Origin: CALZJC01 sp041574955
GTDB taxonomy: Bacteria; Acidobacteriota; Thermoanaerobaculia; Multivoradales; JAHEKO01
DNA: 21,073 nucleotides
Assembly: GCA_041574955.1 (NCBI GenBank)
Contig: JBFGNS010000075.1
Location: 1-21,073 of the forward strand
Direction: 5' to 3'
This document shows, piece after piece, positions 1 to 7,635 of this stretch (position 1 is its first letter; each line of letters opens with the position of its first letter). Both the position numbers and the translations under genes were made by a program. The notes beneath the pieces are model-generated. The model was given only the letters and a program-made list of their open reading frames with translations, was not told where the DNA came from and searched no databases.

Positions 1-193
1 CGATGACCGGGCGGCCGGTGGAGCTCGCTTCGGTGAGCTCGTAGGTCGCGATCTCCGCCAGCTTGTCGCCGGCGCGCGACGTCTGGACGACGGTGGCCGT
101 GGTGTACCCGCGGTTGGCATCTTCCTGCTGGCTGCCGGCACAGCCGAGCGCGGCCAGCAACAGCACGGCGACGGCGTGTCCGCGAGTCGTCAT
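1..193 (-). CDS. Lipoprotein N-terminus, possible GH30 beta-glucanase (partial)
   Basis: The gene starts with ATG at 193 and runs off the left edge, so only 64 codons are visible. Residues 1-18 form a lipoprotein signal: basic start, hydrophobic VAVLLLAALG, then lipidated Cys18. The mature part has VVQTSRAGDKLAEI and then STGRPVI, which resembles the N-terminal beta-strand that precedes the catalytic barrel in bacterial GH30 beta-1,6-glucanases. That family assignment is from remembered sequence patterns only, and no catalytic residue is visible. The start lies 19 bases after the stop of the MFS sugar porter on the same strand, so the two probably form an operon. A GH30 would suit removal of the beta-1,6 branches of laminarin. 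The lipoprotein call is firm; the family is tentative. Confidence 0.6.
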   Translation of the reverse strand, partial: MTTRGHAVAVLLLAALGCAGSQQEDANRGYTTATVVQTSRAGDKLAEIATYELTEASSTGRPVI

Positions 194-212
194 GATCTCG
201 TACCGAGCCTGC

Positions 213-1778
213 TCAGGCGGGGTTCCTGACCAGCAGGGTCTCGAGCTCCTCGAGCGAGCGCCCCTTGGTCTCGGGCAGGACCAGCACCACGAACACCAGG
301 CCGACAGCGGCAAACAGCCCGTAGATCAGGAAGGTGGTGGCGCTGCCGAAGTTGGCCAGCTCCCACGGGAAGACGAGCTGCACGCCGAAGCTGACGGCGG
401 AGTTGATCAGGCCGACGAAGGAGATGGCGATGCCGCGGATCCGGTTGGGAAACAGCTCCGAGAACAGCACCCACATCACCGGGCCGATGGAGACGGCGAA
501 CGACGCGACGAAGCCCAGCACACCGAACAGCACCAGCCACGGGTTCATCGCGATCGCCGCGTTGATGAAGTCGGACTCGTAGCGCGTCGCCAGCTCGTCG
601 CCCAGAGCGACCCGCAGGGCCCGCTTGAACTCCACGTCGTTGTCGAAGGTGGTGCCCTCGAGATCCACGACCGCCGCCGCGCTGGCCTCCGCCGGCAGGT
701 TCTCCAGCGCATCGCCGGTGAGGGTATAGGTGGCCGAGGAGAAGCCGTAGGCCAGAACGAACATCGACAGCGCGATGCCGGCCAGCCCGAGGTTGAGCAG
801 CGGCTTGCGGCCGATCCGGTCGATGAGCGCCATCGCGACGACCGTGAACACCAGGTTGATCAGGCCGACCAGCACCGCCTGCGCGAACGAGGCGTCGGTG
901 CCGATGCCCGACTGCTCGAAGATCATCGGGGCGTAGAAGAAGACCGAGTTGATGCCGGTGATCTGCTGGACGATCGCCACCACGATGCCGATGGTGAGCA
1001 CCAGACGCAGCGCGGGAGCGAACAGCTCACGGACCGAGACCTTCTCCCTGCCGGCGTCCCGGGCCAGGCTGGCGTGGATCTCCTCGAGCTCATGCCGCGC
1101 TTCGGCCTCGCCGACCGCGCGGGTGAGGATCCCGCCGGCCTCCTCCTGCCGCCCGCTGAGCAACAGCCAGCGCGGGCTCTCGGGCACGAAGAACAGGCCG
1201 AAGAAGTAGACGACGGCGGGCAGCGTCTCGAGACCGAGCATCCACCGCCAGTTGTGCTCGCCGAGCCCCAGGGCCTGCGTCCAGCCGGCGTCGGATTGGC
1301 CGAGCTTGAGGATCAGATAGTTGGTGAAGAACGCCGCCGAGATGCCGACGACGATGTTGAGCTGGTTGAACGACACCATGCGGCCGCGCTCGCTCGGCGG
1401 CGCGATCTCGGCGATGTACATCGGCGCGATGATCAGCGAGGCGCCGACGCCCAGCCCGCCGATCATGCGGGCGACGACCAGCACCAGGAAGGTCGGGGCG
1501 AGCGCCGACGCGATGGCCGACACGGCGTACAGTACGGCGGCCACGAACAGCACCTTGCGGCGCCCGATCCGGTCGCTGAGCGGCCCCGAGAGCATCATCG
1601 CCAGGGTGGCGGTGAGGGTGAGCGAGCTGACCGCCCAGCCGAGCTGGATCTTGCTCAGGTCGAACTGCGGCTCGATGAACTTGACCACGCCGGAGATCAC
1701 CGAGGCGTCGAAGCCCATCAGGAAGCCGCCCATCGCGACGGTAAGCGCGACGCGCATGACGTACCGGTACTTGGTCAT
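213..1778 (-). CDS. MFS sugar porter (sugar:H+ symporter family)
   Basis: This 521-residue inner-membrane carrier belongs to the sugar porter branch of the major facilitator superfamily, which imports monosaccharides, usually with protons. Visible family signatures are DRIGRRK (69-75) after helix 2, PESPRWLL (199-206) at the end of helix 6, QQITGIN (271-277) in helix 7, DRIGRK (320-325) after helix 8, and PETKGRSLEEL near 502-512 at the end. The chosen ATG has CAGGAG just upstream and begins directly before helix 1; the frame extends 83 codons further upstream but that part is Arg/Pro-rich and has no membrane character. The helix 9-10 periplasmic loop (about 350-412) is much longer than usual. 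It is followed after 19 bases by the lipoprotein gene at the left edge. Substrate cannot be read from the sequence; glucose is likely from context. Confidence 0.93.
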   Translation of the reverse strand: MTKYRYVMRVALTVAMGGFLMGFDASVISGVVKFIEPQFDLSKIQLGWAVSSLTLTATLAMMLSGPLSDRIGRRKVLFVAAVLYAVSAIASALAPTFLVLVVARMIGGLGVGASLIIAPMYIAEIAPPSERGRMVSFNQLNIVVGISAAFFTNYLILKLGQSDAGWTQALGLGEHNWRWMLGLETLPAVVYFFGLFFVPESPRWLLLSGRQEEAGGILTRAVGEAEARHELEEIHASLARDAGREKVSVRELFAPALRLVLTIGIVVAIVQQITGINSVFFYAPMIFEQSGIGTDASFAQAVLVGLINLVFTVVAMALIDRIGRKPLLNLGLAGIALSMFVLAYGFSSATYTLTGDALENLPAEASAAAVVDLEGTTFDNDVEFKRALRVALGDELATRYESDFINAAIAMNPWLVLFGVLGFVASFAVSIGPVMWVLFSELFPNRIRGIAISFVGLINSAVSFGVQLVFPWELANFGSATTFLIYGLFAAVGLVFVVLVLPETKGRSLEELETLLVRNPA

Positions 1779-1845
1779 CTGGACTCCTGGCTTGGCTGAT
1801 TCCGTGACGGGCCCGATCACGCCTCCGGGGCGTGGCGCGTTCCGA

Positions 1846-1872
1846 CTTCGGAAGGGCCTTTGCGGCCCGAAG
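1846..1872. other. Hairpin in the divergent intergenic region
   Basis: GGGCC and GGCCC pair around a TTTGC loop, with an outer CTTC/GAAG pair separated by a four-base bulge. It lies between the MFS start at 1778 and the candidate small gene at 1893. No T-run follows on either strand, so a terminator is not supported. A leader structure in the MFS mRNA is possible. Confidence 0.3.
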
Positions 1873-1892
1873 GGTACATGAAGGAGCGCACG

Positions 1893-2012
1893 ATGGGTGA
1901 GCCGCTGCCGGCGAAGCCCGGCGCGACGGACGGCGGCTGCACCGCGAAGCCCGGACCGCCCAAGACCGGCGAGTCCTGGCGTGGAACCTTCACAACCCGA
2001 CCGCCGTATTGA
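1893..2012 (+). CDS. Candidate small protein, 39 residues
   Basis: This short frame begins with ATG preceded by AAGGAG at 1881-1886, six bases upstream, and ends with TGA at 2010-2012. The predicted peptide is hydrophilic and Pro/Gly/Lys-rich, with a repeated AKPG (residues 7-10 and 18-21), one Cys (16) and the C-terminus TTRPPY. It has no membrane segment or signal peptide. Its stop overlaps the inverted repeat upstream of the methyltransferase gene, so it could be a leader peptide, a real small protein, or a chance frame. No family is recognised. The ribosome binding site is the only strong support. Confidence 0.3.
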   Translation: MGEPLPAKPGATDGGCTAKPGPPKTGESWRGTFTTRPPY

Positions 2013-2026
2013 CAAGTAGGTTGTCA
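2010..2026. promoter_or_regulatory. Inverted-repeat operator, probably MarR-type
   Basis: TGACAA and TTGTCA form a perfect six-base inverted repeat with a five-base spacer (GTAGG). Its size and symmetry suit a dimeric MarR-type regulator. A -10-like TAGGTT (2017-2022) starts inside the spacer, so a bound protein would cover the promoter of the gene at 2054. The MarR gene two genes downstream is the obvious candidate ligand; that link is inferred. Confidence 0.5.
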
Positions 2027-2053
2027 TCTCCCCCGGGGTAAGGAGCCCACATC

Positions 2054-3181
2054 GTGACCAGCTACCGCCGCCTTGTGAAACCCGCCGTCTGGGCCTTCTA
2101 CATCGTGATCGGCCTCGAATTCCTGTTCATGATCAGTCCGTTCGCTCTCTTCTTCTACTCCTCGTACGGCGACGTGTTGAACTTCCTGCACCGCTGGCCG
2201 GCGACCGCCTGGCTCACCGGGTTCTTCCTGCCCCACATCTCGATGACCACCAGCCCGCTGCTCGCCGCCAGCAAGACCTGGGGCTTCGGCCTGGCGGCGC
2301 TGGGCCTGCTGCTCTTTGTCGCCGGGGTGATCCAGATCTACGGCGCCAGGCTCCTTCGCCGCCGTGAGGTCACCGGCGGGCTGTATCGACTCAGCCGCCA
2401 TCCGCAGTACCTCGCCCTCGCCGTGCTCGGCTTCGGCGTGCTGCTCATCTGGCCACGGTACCTGGTGCTGCTGGCCTTCGTCACCATGCTCTTTCTCTAC
2501 TACCTGCTGGCCCGCTGGGAGGAGCAGCTCTGCCTCGAGCGGTACGGCGAGAGCTACCGCGAGTACATGGCGAAGGTCGGCTTTCTCGGTCCCGCCAGGC
2601 TGACCTCGTGGATGCCGTCACCGCCCCGCTGGACGCGCCGTCCATGGGCAGTCGCGGCGCTCTACCTGGCGGCGATCGGGGTGGCGGTGGCGGCCGGCAG
2701 CGCGCTGCGCGACTTCTCGCTGTCACGGGTCTCGTCCCACTACACCGAGCGAGCCGCGGTGCTCTCACCGGCGATCCTCGAGCCGTCGGAGCTGCGGCAA
2801 GCCTACGAGCTGGCGCTGGCCGAGCCCGAGGTCGGCGACCGCTTGGCCACCGAGGGGCCGGAGGTACGCTGGCTGGTCTACGTGGTGCCGGCCGGCTGGT
2901 ATCTTGCCGACCTGCCGCTAGACCGCTGGGAGGAGGTCCCGCCCGAGCACCGGCGCGGCCACACGACGCCGCCCGACTTCGAACACGACCGCTTCAAACT
3001 GCTGTTCACCAAGGCTCGGAGTCATCGCCCCGCCGCCCGCGGCCGCGAGATCGTCGCGACCGCCTACGGGCGCGAGCCGGTGCTCCGGGTGCGGGTCGAC
3101 CTGGTCGAGGAGCGTGTGCTGGCGGTCGAGAGGCCGCCCGCCAGCGTGGTGTGGGGTGACATCCCGACCCCGCTCTACTAG
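2054..3181 (+). CDS. Isoprenylcysteine methyltransferase (ICMT/PEMT)-like membrane protein with C-terminal extension
   Basis: The 375-residue product starts with GTG, with TAAGGAG at 2039-2045 upstream. Residues 1-185 contain about five membrane segments and the hallmark of the ICMT/phospholipid methyltransferase superfamily: GLYRLSRHPQYLAL near 114-127 (the SRHPxY SAM-binding motif), then WEEQLCLERYGESYREY near 155-171. Family members methylate prenylated Cys, phospholipids or other lipophilic acceptors with S-adenosylmethionine; the bacterial substrates are mostly unknown. After a further membrane segment (about 195-215), residues 216-375 form a soluble tail not typical of the family and of no recognised fold, probably on the outer face. 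It is the first gene of a plus-strand pair with a MarR regulator 109 bases downstream. Its role in glucan use is doubtful; this may be an independent regulated unit. Confidence 0.82.
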   Translation: MTSYRRLVKPAVWAFYIVIGLEFLFMISPFALFFYSSYGDVLNFLHRWPATAWLTGFFLPHISMTTSPLLAASKTWGFGLAALGLLLFVAGVIQIYGARLLRRREVTGGLYRLSRHPQYLALAVLGFGVLLIWPRYLVLLAFVTMLFLYYLLARWEEQLCLERYGESYREYMAKVGFLGPARLTSWMPSPPRWTRRPWAVAALYLAAIGVAVAAGSALRDFSLSRVSSHYTERAAVLSPAILEPSELRQAYELALAEPEVGDRLATEGPEVRWLVYVVPAGWYLADLPLDRWEEVPPEHRRGHTTPPDFEHDRFKLLFTKARSHRPAARGREIVATAYGREPVLRVRVDLVEERVLAVERPPASVVWGDIPTPLY

Positions 3182-3290
3182 CCTGCTCTTCTCACCAATC
3201 GTCTACTGCAATGCCGTATCGCATCTCGCAACGAAGCCGGTCGGAACAGCAGGCTGGCGGCCGAGAGACTGGATCGCAGAGCGAGGACAG

Positions 3291-3788
3291 ATGAGCGACC
3301 CGGCAGGGGCCGAGGCCAGCCGAGCCCAGCGCCAGCGGGCGGTCGACGAGCTCACCTTCACGGTCGCGCTGCTCTACCTCCGCATGCGCAAGGCGGCCGA
3401 GGAGCTGCTCGGAGAGGGGGCGCAGTCGGCCGGCCGCCGCAGCATCCTCAAGAGCCTCGCGTCCGGGGGGCCGCAGACCGTGCCGCAGATGGCGCGCCTG
3501 AGGGCGGTGTCGCGGCAACACGTCCAGAAGCTGGTCAACGGCCTGGCGGCCGACGGCCTGGTCGAGCTGACCGACAACCCGGCGCACAAGACCTCACGAC
3601 TGGTGGGGCTCACCGGCGCCGGTCGGAAGATCGTCGCGGCGACGTCGCGGCGCGAGCGCGAGATCTTCCCCGAGATCTCTCGAAGCATTCCCATCGAAGA
3701 TCTCCGCTCCGCGACCCGGGTGCTCCAGAAGCTCAAGGAAGCGTTCGAGGACGAGCGCTGGCGGCGCGCGCTCGATCGCAGCCGGTAG
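3291..3788 (+). CDS. MarR-family transcriptional regulator
   Basis: The 165-residue protein has the MarR layout: an N-terminal dimerisation helix, a winged helix-turn-helix at about 50-110, and C-terminal helices. The recognition region is visible as TVPQMARLRAVSRQHVQKLV followed by NGLAADGLVEL, with the wing NPAHKTSRLVGLTGAGR. The ATG is preceded by GAGGAC; the frame continues upstream but overlaps the previous gene and lacks family similarity there. MarR proteins bind inverted repeats as dimers and are commonly released by small lipophilic or phenolic ligands. The upstream gene and its inverted repeat at 2010-2026 are the likely target. It also sits 55 bases ahead of the GH3 gene, which has its own -10 element, so control of the glucan genes is possible but not shown. 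Confidence 0.9.
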   Translation: MSDPAGAEASRAQRQRAVDELTFTVALLYLRMRKAAEELLGEGAQSAGRRSILKSLASGGPQTVPQMARLRAVSRQHVQKLVNGLAADGLVELTDNPAHKTSRLVGLTGAGRKIVAATSRREREIFPEISRSIPIEDLRSATRVLQKLKEAFEDERWRRALDRSR

Positions 3789-3826
3789 CGGCTGCAAAGG
3801 TCGGCGGCGGCTCGCTACCGGCGAGA

Positions 3827-3835
3827 TGCTAGTCT
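3827..3835 (+). promoter_or_regulatory. Extended -10 element of the GH3 gene
   Basis: TGCTAGTCT fits TGnTAnnnT, with hexamer TAGTCT at 3830-3835. Transcription would start near 3841-3843, immediately before the ATG at 3844, so the mRNA may be almost leaderless. No convincing -35 is seen. Confidence 0.45.
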
Positions 3836-3843
3836 CCCCGGCG

Positions 3844-6021
3844 ATGCGTTTTTCCAACTACCTGATAGCTATCCTGGGCCTGTTCGCAATCGGCACCGGT
3901 TGCCGAGCCCCGGCACCCGAGGCCACGCCCGCCGCCGAGCTCGACGCCGCATCGCGCGTCGAGTCGCTGCTGGCGCAGATGACGCTCGAGGAGAAGGTGA
4001 GCATGATCCACGCCAGCTCCTCGTTCACCAGCGGCGGCGTGGAACGGCTCGGCATCCCCGAGCTGGTCATGTCCGACGGCCCGCACGGCGTGCGGCACGA
4101 GCACACCCGCTACTACGACAAGGCGACCGGCGTCGAGGACGCCAGCACCTACCTGCCGGTGGGCACGGCGCTGGCGGCCACTTGGAACCGGGAGCTCGGC
4201 TACCGGTTCGGCTCGGTGCTGGGCCGCGAGACCGCCTACCGCGGCAAGGACGTCATCCTCGGCCCGGGCCTCAACATCATTCGCGACCCGCTCAACGGCC
4301 GCAACTTCGAGTACCTGACCGAGGATCCGTACCTCAACGCCCAGATGGTGGTGGGCTACGTCAAGGGCGTCCAGGATCAGGGCGTCGCGGCGAGCGCCAA
4401 GCACTACATCGCCAACAGCCTCGAGTACGACCGGCGCAACGTCAACGTGGTGATGGACGACCGCACTTTCCGCGAGATCTACCTGCCCGGCTTCAAGGCC
4501 GCCGTCCAGGAAGGCGGCGTTCTCACCGTGATGTCGGCCTACAACAAGTTCCGCGGCGAGTGGTGCTCGCAGAGCACGTTCCTGCTCGACGACGTGCTCA
4601 AGGGCGAGCTGGGCTTCGAGGGCCTGGTGGTGAGCGACTGGAACGCCGTGCGCGAGACGATGGCGGCCGTCCGCTCGGGGCTCGACCTCGAGATGGGGAC
4701 CGATCTGGGCCAGGAGTGGGGGAAGCCGGACTACGGCGCGTTCTATATGGGCGACGCGGTGGTGGATCTGGTCAAGCAGGGGACGATCGACGAGGAGCTG
4801 ATCGACCGCAAGGTGCGCCGCATCCTGCGCGTCATGGAGGCCATCCACATCTTCTCTGGCGACCGTCCCGAGGGGGCCTACAACACGCCCGAGCACCAGG
4901 CGGTGGCCCGCCTGGTGGCCGACGAGTCGATCGTGCTGCTCCACAACGACGGCCTCCTGCCGCTCGAACGCGACGCCATCGAGACCCTGGCCGTCATCGG
5001 GGCCAACGCCGACCGCAAGCACGCCGGCGGTGGTGGCAGCTCACAGGTCAAGGCGTTCTACGAGATCACCGCGCTCGAGGGCATCCGGAAGCTGCTGGGG
5101 GACGAGGTCGCGGTGACCTACGCGCCCGGCTACACGGTGGCGCGGGATGCCGTGGCCGATCCGGCGCTGATTCGCGAGGCCGCCGCCGCCGCGGCCGCTG
5201 CCGACGCGGTGGTCTACGTGGGCGGGCTGATCCACGGCTACACCGACGAGTGGGACGACAACGCCCACGACGCCGAGAACCTGGACAAGCCCGACATGAT
5301 GCTGCCGTTCGGCCAGGACGCCTTGATCCGGGCGGTGCTGGCGGCCAACCCGCGGACGGTGGTCGTGCTGCAGAGCGGCGGCCCGGTCGACATGCGGGCG
5401 TGGCGGGGCGACGCCAGGGCCATCATCCAGGCCTGGTACGGCGGCATGGAAGGCGGCAACGCGCTGGCGGCGGTCCTGTTCGGCGACGTCAACCCGTCCG
5501 GCAAGCTGCCGATGAGCTTCCCGAAGAAGCTCGAGGACAGCCCGGCCCACGCACTGGCCTCCTACCCCGACGAGAACCTGCTGATCGAGCACACCGAGGG
5601 CCTGTACGTCGGCTACCGCTACTTCGACTCCTACAAGGTCGAGCCCGCGTTCGCGTTCGGGCACGGACTCTCCTACACCAGCTTCGACTACTCCGGCCTT
5701 ACGCTGAGCACGGGCGAGGAGGGTGTGGAAGTGAGCCTGCGCGTGACCAACACGGGCGCGGTGCCGGGGGCCGAGGTGGTCCAGGTCTACGTCGGCGACG
5801 ACGAGTCCACGCTGCCGCGGCCGGCCAAGGAGCTCAAGGAGTTCGCCCGCGTCGAGCTCGAGCCCGGAGGCTCCGCCGATCTGAGGTTCGTGCTCGGGGA
5901 CGAGGCGTTCAGCTACTACGACCCCGGCCGCGCGAGCTGGGTGCTGGAGCCGGGGGCGTTCGCCATCCAGGTCGGCAGCTCGTCGCGCGACATCCGGGCA
6001 CGCGGCCGGATCGAGCTGTAG
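3844..6021 (+). CDS. GH3 beta-glucosidase lipoprotein
   Basis: The 725-residue enzyme hydrolyses terminal beta-glucosyl residues from oligosaccharides, here probably laminari-oligomers, in the periplasm. A lipoprotein-like signal ends at Cys20 (FAIGTGC; position -3 is Gly, an imperfect lipobox). GH3 domains appear in order: the N-terminal barrel with AKHY (K186-H187) and the nucleophile Asp265 in VVSDWNAV; the alpha/beta sandwich with GGGGSSQV and the probable acid/base Glu585 in HTEGLYVGYRYFD; and a C-terminal fibronectin III-like domain (about 615-725) with VTNTGAVPGAEVVQVYV. Length is normal for a three-domain BglX-type GH3. An in-frame ATG at 3826 is rejected because it overlaps the -10 element; neither ATG has a ribosome binding site. 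GH17 follows after 76 bases on the same strand, so the two are likely co-transcribed. Confidence 0.95.
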   Translation: MRFSNYLIAILGLFAIGTGCRAPAPEATPAAELDAASRVESLLAQMTLEEKVSMIHASSSFTSGGVERLGIPELVMSDGPHGVRHEHTRYYDKATGVEDASTYLPVGTALAATWNRELGYRFGSVLGRETAYRGKDVILGPGLNIIRDPLNGRNFEYLTEDPYLNAQMVVGYVKGVQDQGVAASAKHYIANSLEYDRRNVNVVMDDRTFREIYLPGFKAAVQEGGVLTVMSAYNKFRGEWCSQSTFLLDDVLKGELGFEGLVVSDWNAVRETMAAVRSGLDLEMGTDLGQEWGKPDYGAFYMGDAVVDLVKQGTIDEELIDRKVRRILRVMEAIHIFSGDRPEGAYNTPEHQAVARLVADESIVLLHNDGLLPLERDAIETLAVIGANADRKHAGGGGSSQVKAFYEITALEGIRKLLGDEVAVTYAPGYTVARDAVADPALIREAAAAAAAADAVVYVGGLIHGYTDEWDDNAHDAENLDKPDMMLPFGQDALIRAVLAANPRTVVVLQSGGPVDMRAWRGDARAIIQAWYGGMEGGNALAAVLFGDVNPSGKLPMSFPKKLEDSPAHALASYPDENLLIEHTEGLYVGYRYFDSYKVEPAFAFGHGLSYTSFDYSGLTLSTGEEGVEVSLRVTNTGAVPGAEVVQVYVGDDESTLPRPAKELKEFARVELEPGGSADLRFVLGDEAFSYYDPGRASWVLEPGAFAIQVGSSSRDIRARGRIEL

Positions 6022-6036
6022 AAAGACGCCGGACCC

Positions 6037-6078
6037 GCTCGAGCCGTGCTGCCCCCGACGCGAGCCGCGGCCTCGAGC
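6037..6078 (+). other. Intercistronic inverted repeat between GH3 and GH17
   Basis: GCTCGAG (6037-6043) and CTCGAGC (6072-6078) form a perfect seven-base inverted repeat around a 28-base loop that repeats CGAGCCG. It lies just upstream of the GH17 ribosome binding site. It may stabilise or partly attenuate the dicistronic mRNA. No T-run follows. Confidence 0.3.
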
Positions 6079-6097
6079 TCTCGTTAGGAGGTCAGGA

Positions 6098-7585
6098 ATG
6101 AAAGCGTTCAGGTGGGCAGTGACGGTAGCGCTGGCGGTGGCGGCGAGCTCCGACCCGTCCGACGCCGCCAGGCTCCAGCAGTCGCCCGACGATCTGCTGG
6201 CCGGCGAGGTGATGGCGGTGGCCTACTCGGGGTTCCGCGAGGGACAGCATCCCGACCGCGGCGACGGGGCGGTGAACCCGAGCGCCGAGGAGATTCTCGA
6301 GGACCTCGAGATCCTCGTCGCCCACGACTTCCACCTGATCCGCATGTACGACTCCGGCGAGAACACCCGCCAGACGCTCGAGCTCATCCGGCGGCACGAG
6401 CTACCGATCCAGGTCCTGCTGGGCATCTGGCTCGACGCCGAGGTCAGCAACCACGAGGGCTGTCCGTGGCTCGACGAGCCGATCCCCGCCGAGACGCTGG
6501 CCGCCAACGCGGTCAAGAACGCGGCCGAGGTGGAGCGCGGAATCGGCCTGGCCCGCGAGTTCGACGACGTCGTGATGGCGGTCAACGTCGGCAACGAAGC
6601 GCTGGTGGACTGGAACGACCACATGGTGCCGCTCGAGCAGGTCATCGCCTACGTGCGGCGGGTCAAGGCCGCCATCGAGCAGCCGGTGACGGTCGCCGAC
6701 AACTACCTGTGGTGGATTCGCGAGGGGGCGCCGCTGGCCGCCGAGGTCGACTTCCTGGGCGTCCACACCTATCCGGCGTGGGAAGAGAAGACCATCGACG
6801 AGGCGCTGGCCTTCACCCTCGAGAACGTCGAAGGCGTTCACCAGGCGCTTCCCGGCAAACCGATCGCGGTGCTCGAAGCCGGCTGGGCCACCGTCGCCAG
6901 CGAGTTCGGCGAGCGCGCCAGCGAGGCCAACCAGGAGCGCTACTACCGGGAGGTGAAGAGCTGGGCGGAGGACGCCAACGTCACGCTGTTCTTCTTCGAG
7001 GCGTTCGACGAGCCGTGGAAGGGCGACCCCGGCAACCCGCTCGGCGCCGAGAAGCACTGGGGCCTGTTCAACGTCGACCGCACGCCCAAGCAGGTGATGC
7101 GCCCGACCGCAACGGCGGGCACCGATCCCTGGGGACCGCTGCGCCAGCTCGAGGGGCGATGGCAGGGCGCCATCGACGGCCGGCTGGGGACGGGCTCCGG
7201 CGTGCGAGAGTACGAGTTCGTGCTGGAGGACCAGTTCCTCTTCTACCGTCACGCCTCGGTGCGCATGCCGCAGGACAAGAGCCCGGCCGGCGACCATCAC
7301 CGCGAGCTGGCGGTCTTCTCCTACGACCGCGAGCGCCGGGCGATCGTGCTGCGCGAGTTCATGGTCGAAGGCGTCGTGCCCCGCTCGTTGTGCGAGGTCG
7401 GCGGCAGCCGGGTCGTCTGCGTCAGCGAGCACGTCGAGAGCGGACCCGGGATCCGGGCGCGGCTGACGCTCGAGTTCGACAGCCCGTTCGCCTTCACCGA
7501 GACCTACGAGCTCGCCTTCCCCGGCGACGAGGCGCTCAAGCACTACTTCACCAACCGCTGGACCCGGCTCCCCGTGCTGCCCTGA
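6098..7585 (+). CDS. GH17 beta-1,3-glucanase fused to a lipocalin-like domain
   Basis: The 495-residue protein starts at an ATG with a very strong TAGGAGGT six bases upstream. Residues 1-24 look like a Sec signal peptide ending in SDAA. Residues 35-335 match the GH17 barrel: MYDSGENT after strand 2, the acid/base Glu167 in VNVGNEALVDW, the nucleophile Glu260 in VLEAGWAT, and FFFEAFDEPWKG followed by HWGLFNVDRTPK, typical of bacterial GH17. These enzymes cut beta-1,3-glucans. Residues 348-492 are a separate beta-rich domain beginning LEGRWQGAIDG, with VREYEFVLEDQFL and FSYDRERRAIVLREF, resembling stand-alone bacterial lipocalin-fold proteins (DUF1579/nitrobindin-like); this match is from memory. 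It is second in an operon with GH3. Both catalytic Glu are present, so an active enzyme is expected. Confidence 0.9.
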   Translation: MKAFRWAVTVALAVAASSDPSDAARLQQSPDDLLAGEVMAVAYSGFREGQHPDRGDGAVNPSAEEILEDLEILVAHDFHLIRMYDSGENTRQTLELIRRHELPIQVLLGIWLDAEVSNHEGCPWLDEPIPAETLAANAVKNAAEVERGIGLAREFDDVVMAVNVGNEALVDWNDHMVPLEQVIAYVRRVKAAIEQPVTVADNYLWWIREGAPLAAEVDFLGVHTYPAWEEKTIDEALAFTLENVEGVHQALPGKPIAVLEAGWATVASEFGERASEANQERYYREVKSWAEDANVTLFFFEAFDEPWKGDPGNPLGAEKHWGLFNVDRTPKQVMRPTATAGTDPWGPLRQLEGRWQGAIDGRLGTGSGVREYEFVLEDQFLFYRHASVRMPQDKSPAGDHHRELAVFSYDRERRAIVLREFMVEGVVPRSLCEVGGSRVVCVSEHVESGPGIRARLTLEFDSPFAFTETYELAFPGDEALKHYFTNRWTRLPVLP

Positions 7586-7621
7586 AGCGAGACGGCGAGA
7601 CAGCTCCGCGGCGGGTGGCCG

Positions 7622-7635
7622 AGCGGTCAGCCGCT
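7622..7635. terminator. Possible bidirectional terminator hairpin
   Basis: AGCGG-TCAG-CCGCT forms a five-base stem with a four-base loop between the convergent GH17 and Cys-rich lipoprotein genes. It overlaps the lipoprotein stop codon. There is no T-run on either side, so termination is only inferred from position. Confidence 0.25.

Noticed and set aside
63..1799. Long open frame antisense to the MFS porter
   Set aside because: The product is a Gln/Asp/Arg/His-rich shadow of a clear membrane carrier.
3182..3290. Promoter or operator ahead of the MarR gene
   Set aside because: Only four-base symmetries and no convincing -10 fitting the motif seen elsewhere; the gene is probably read from the upstream promoter.
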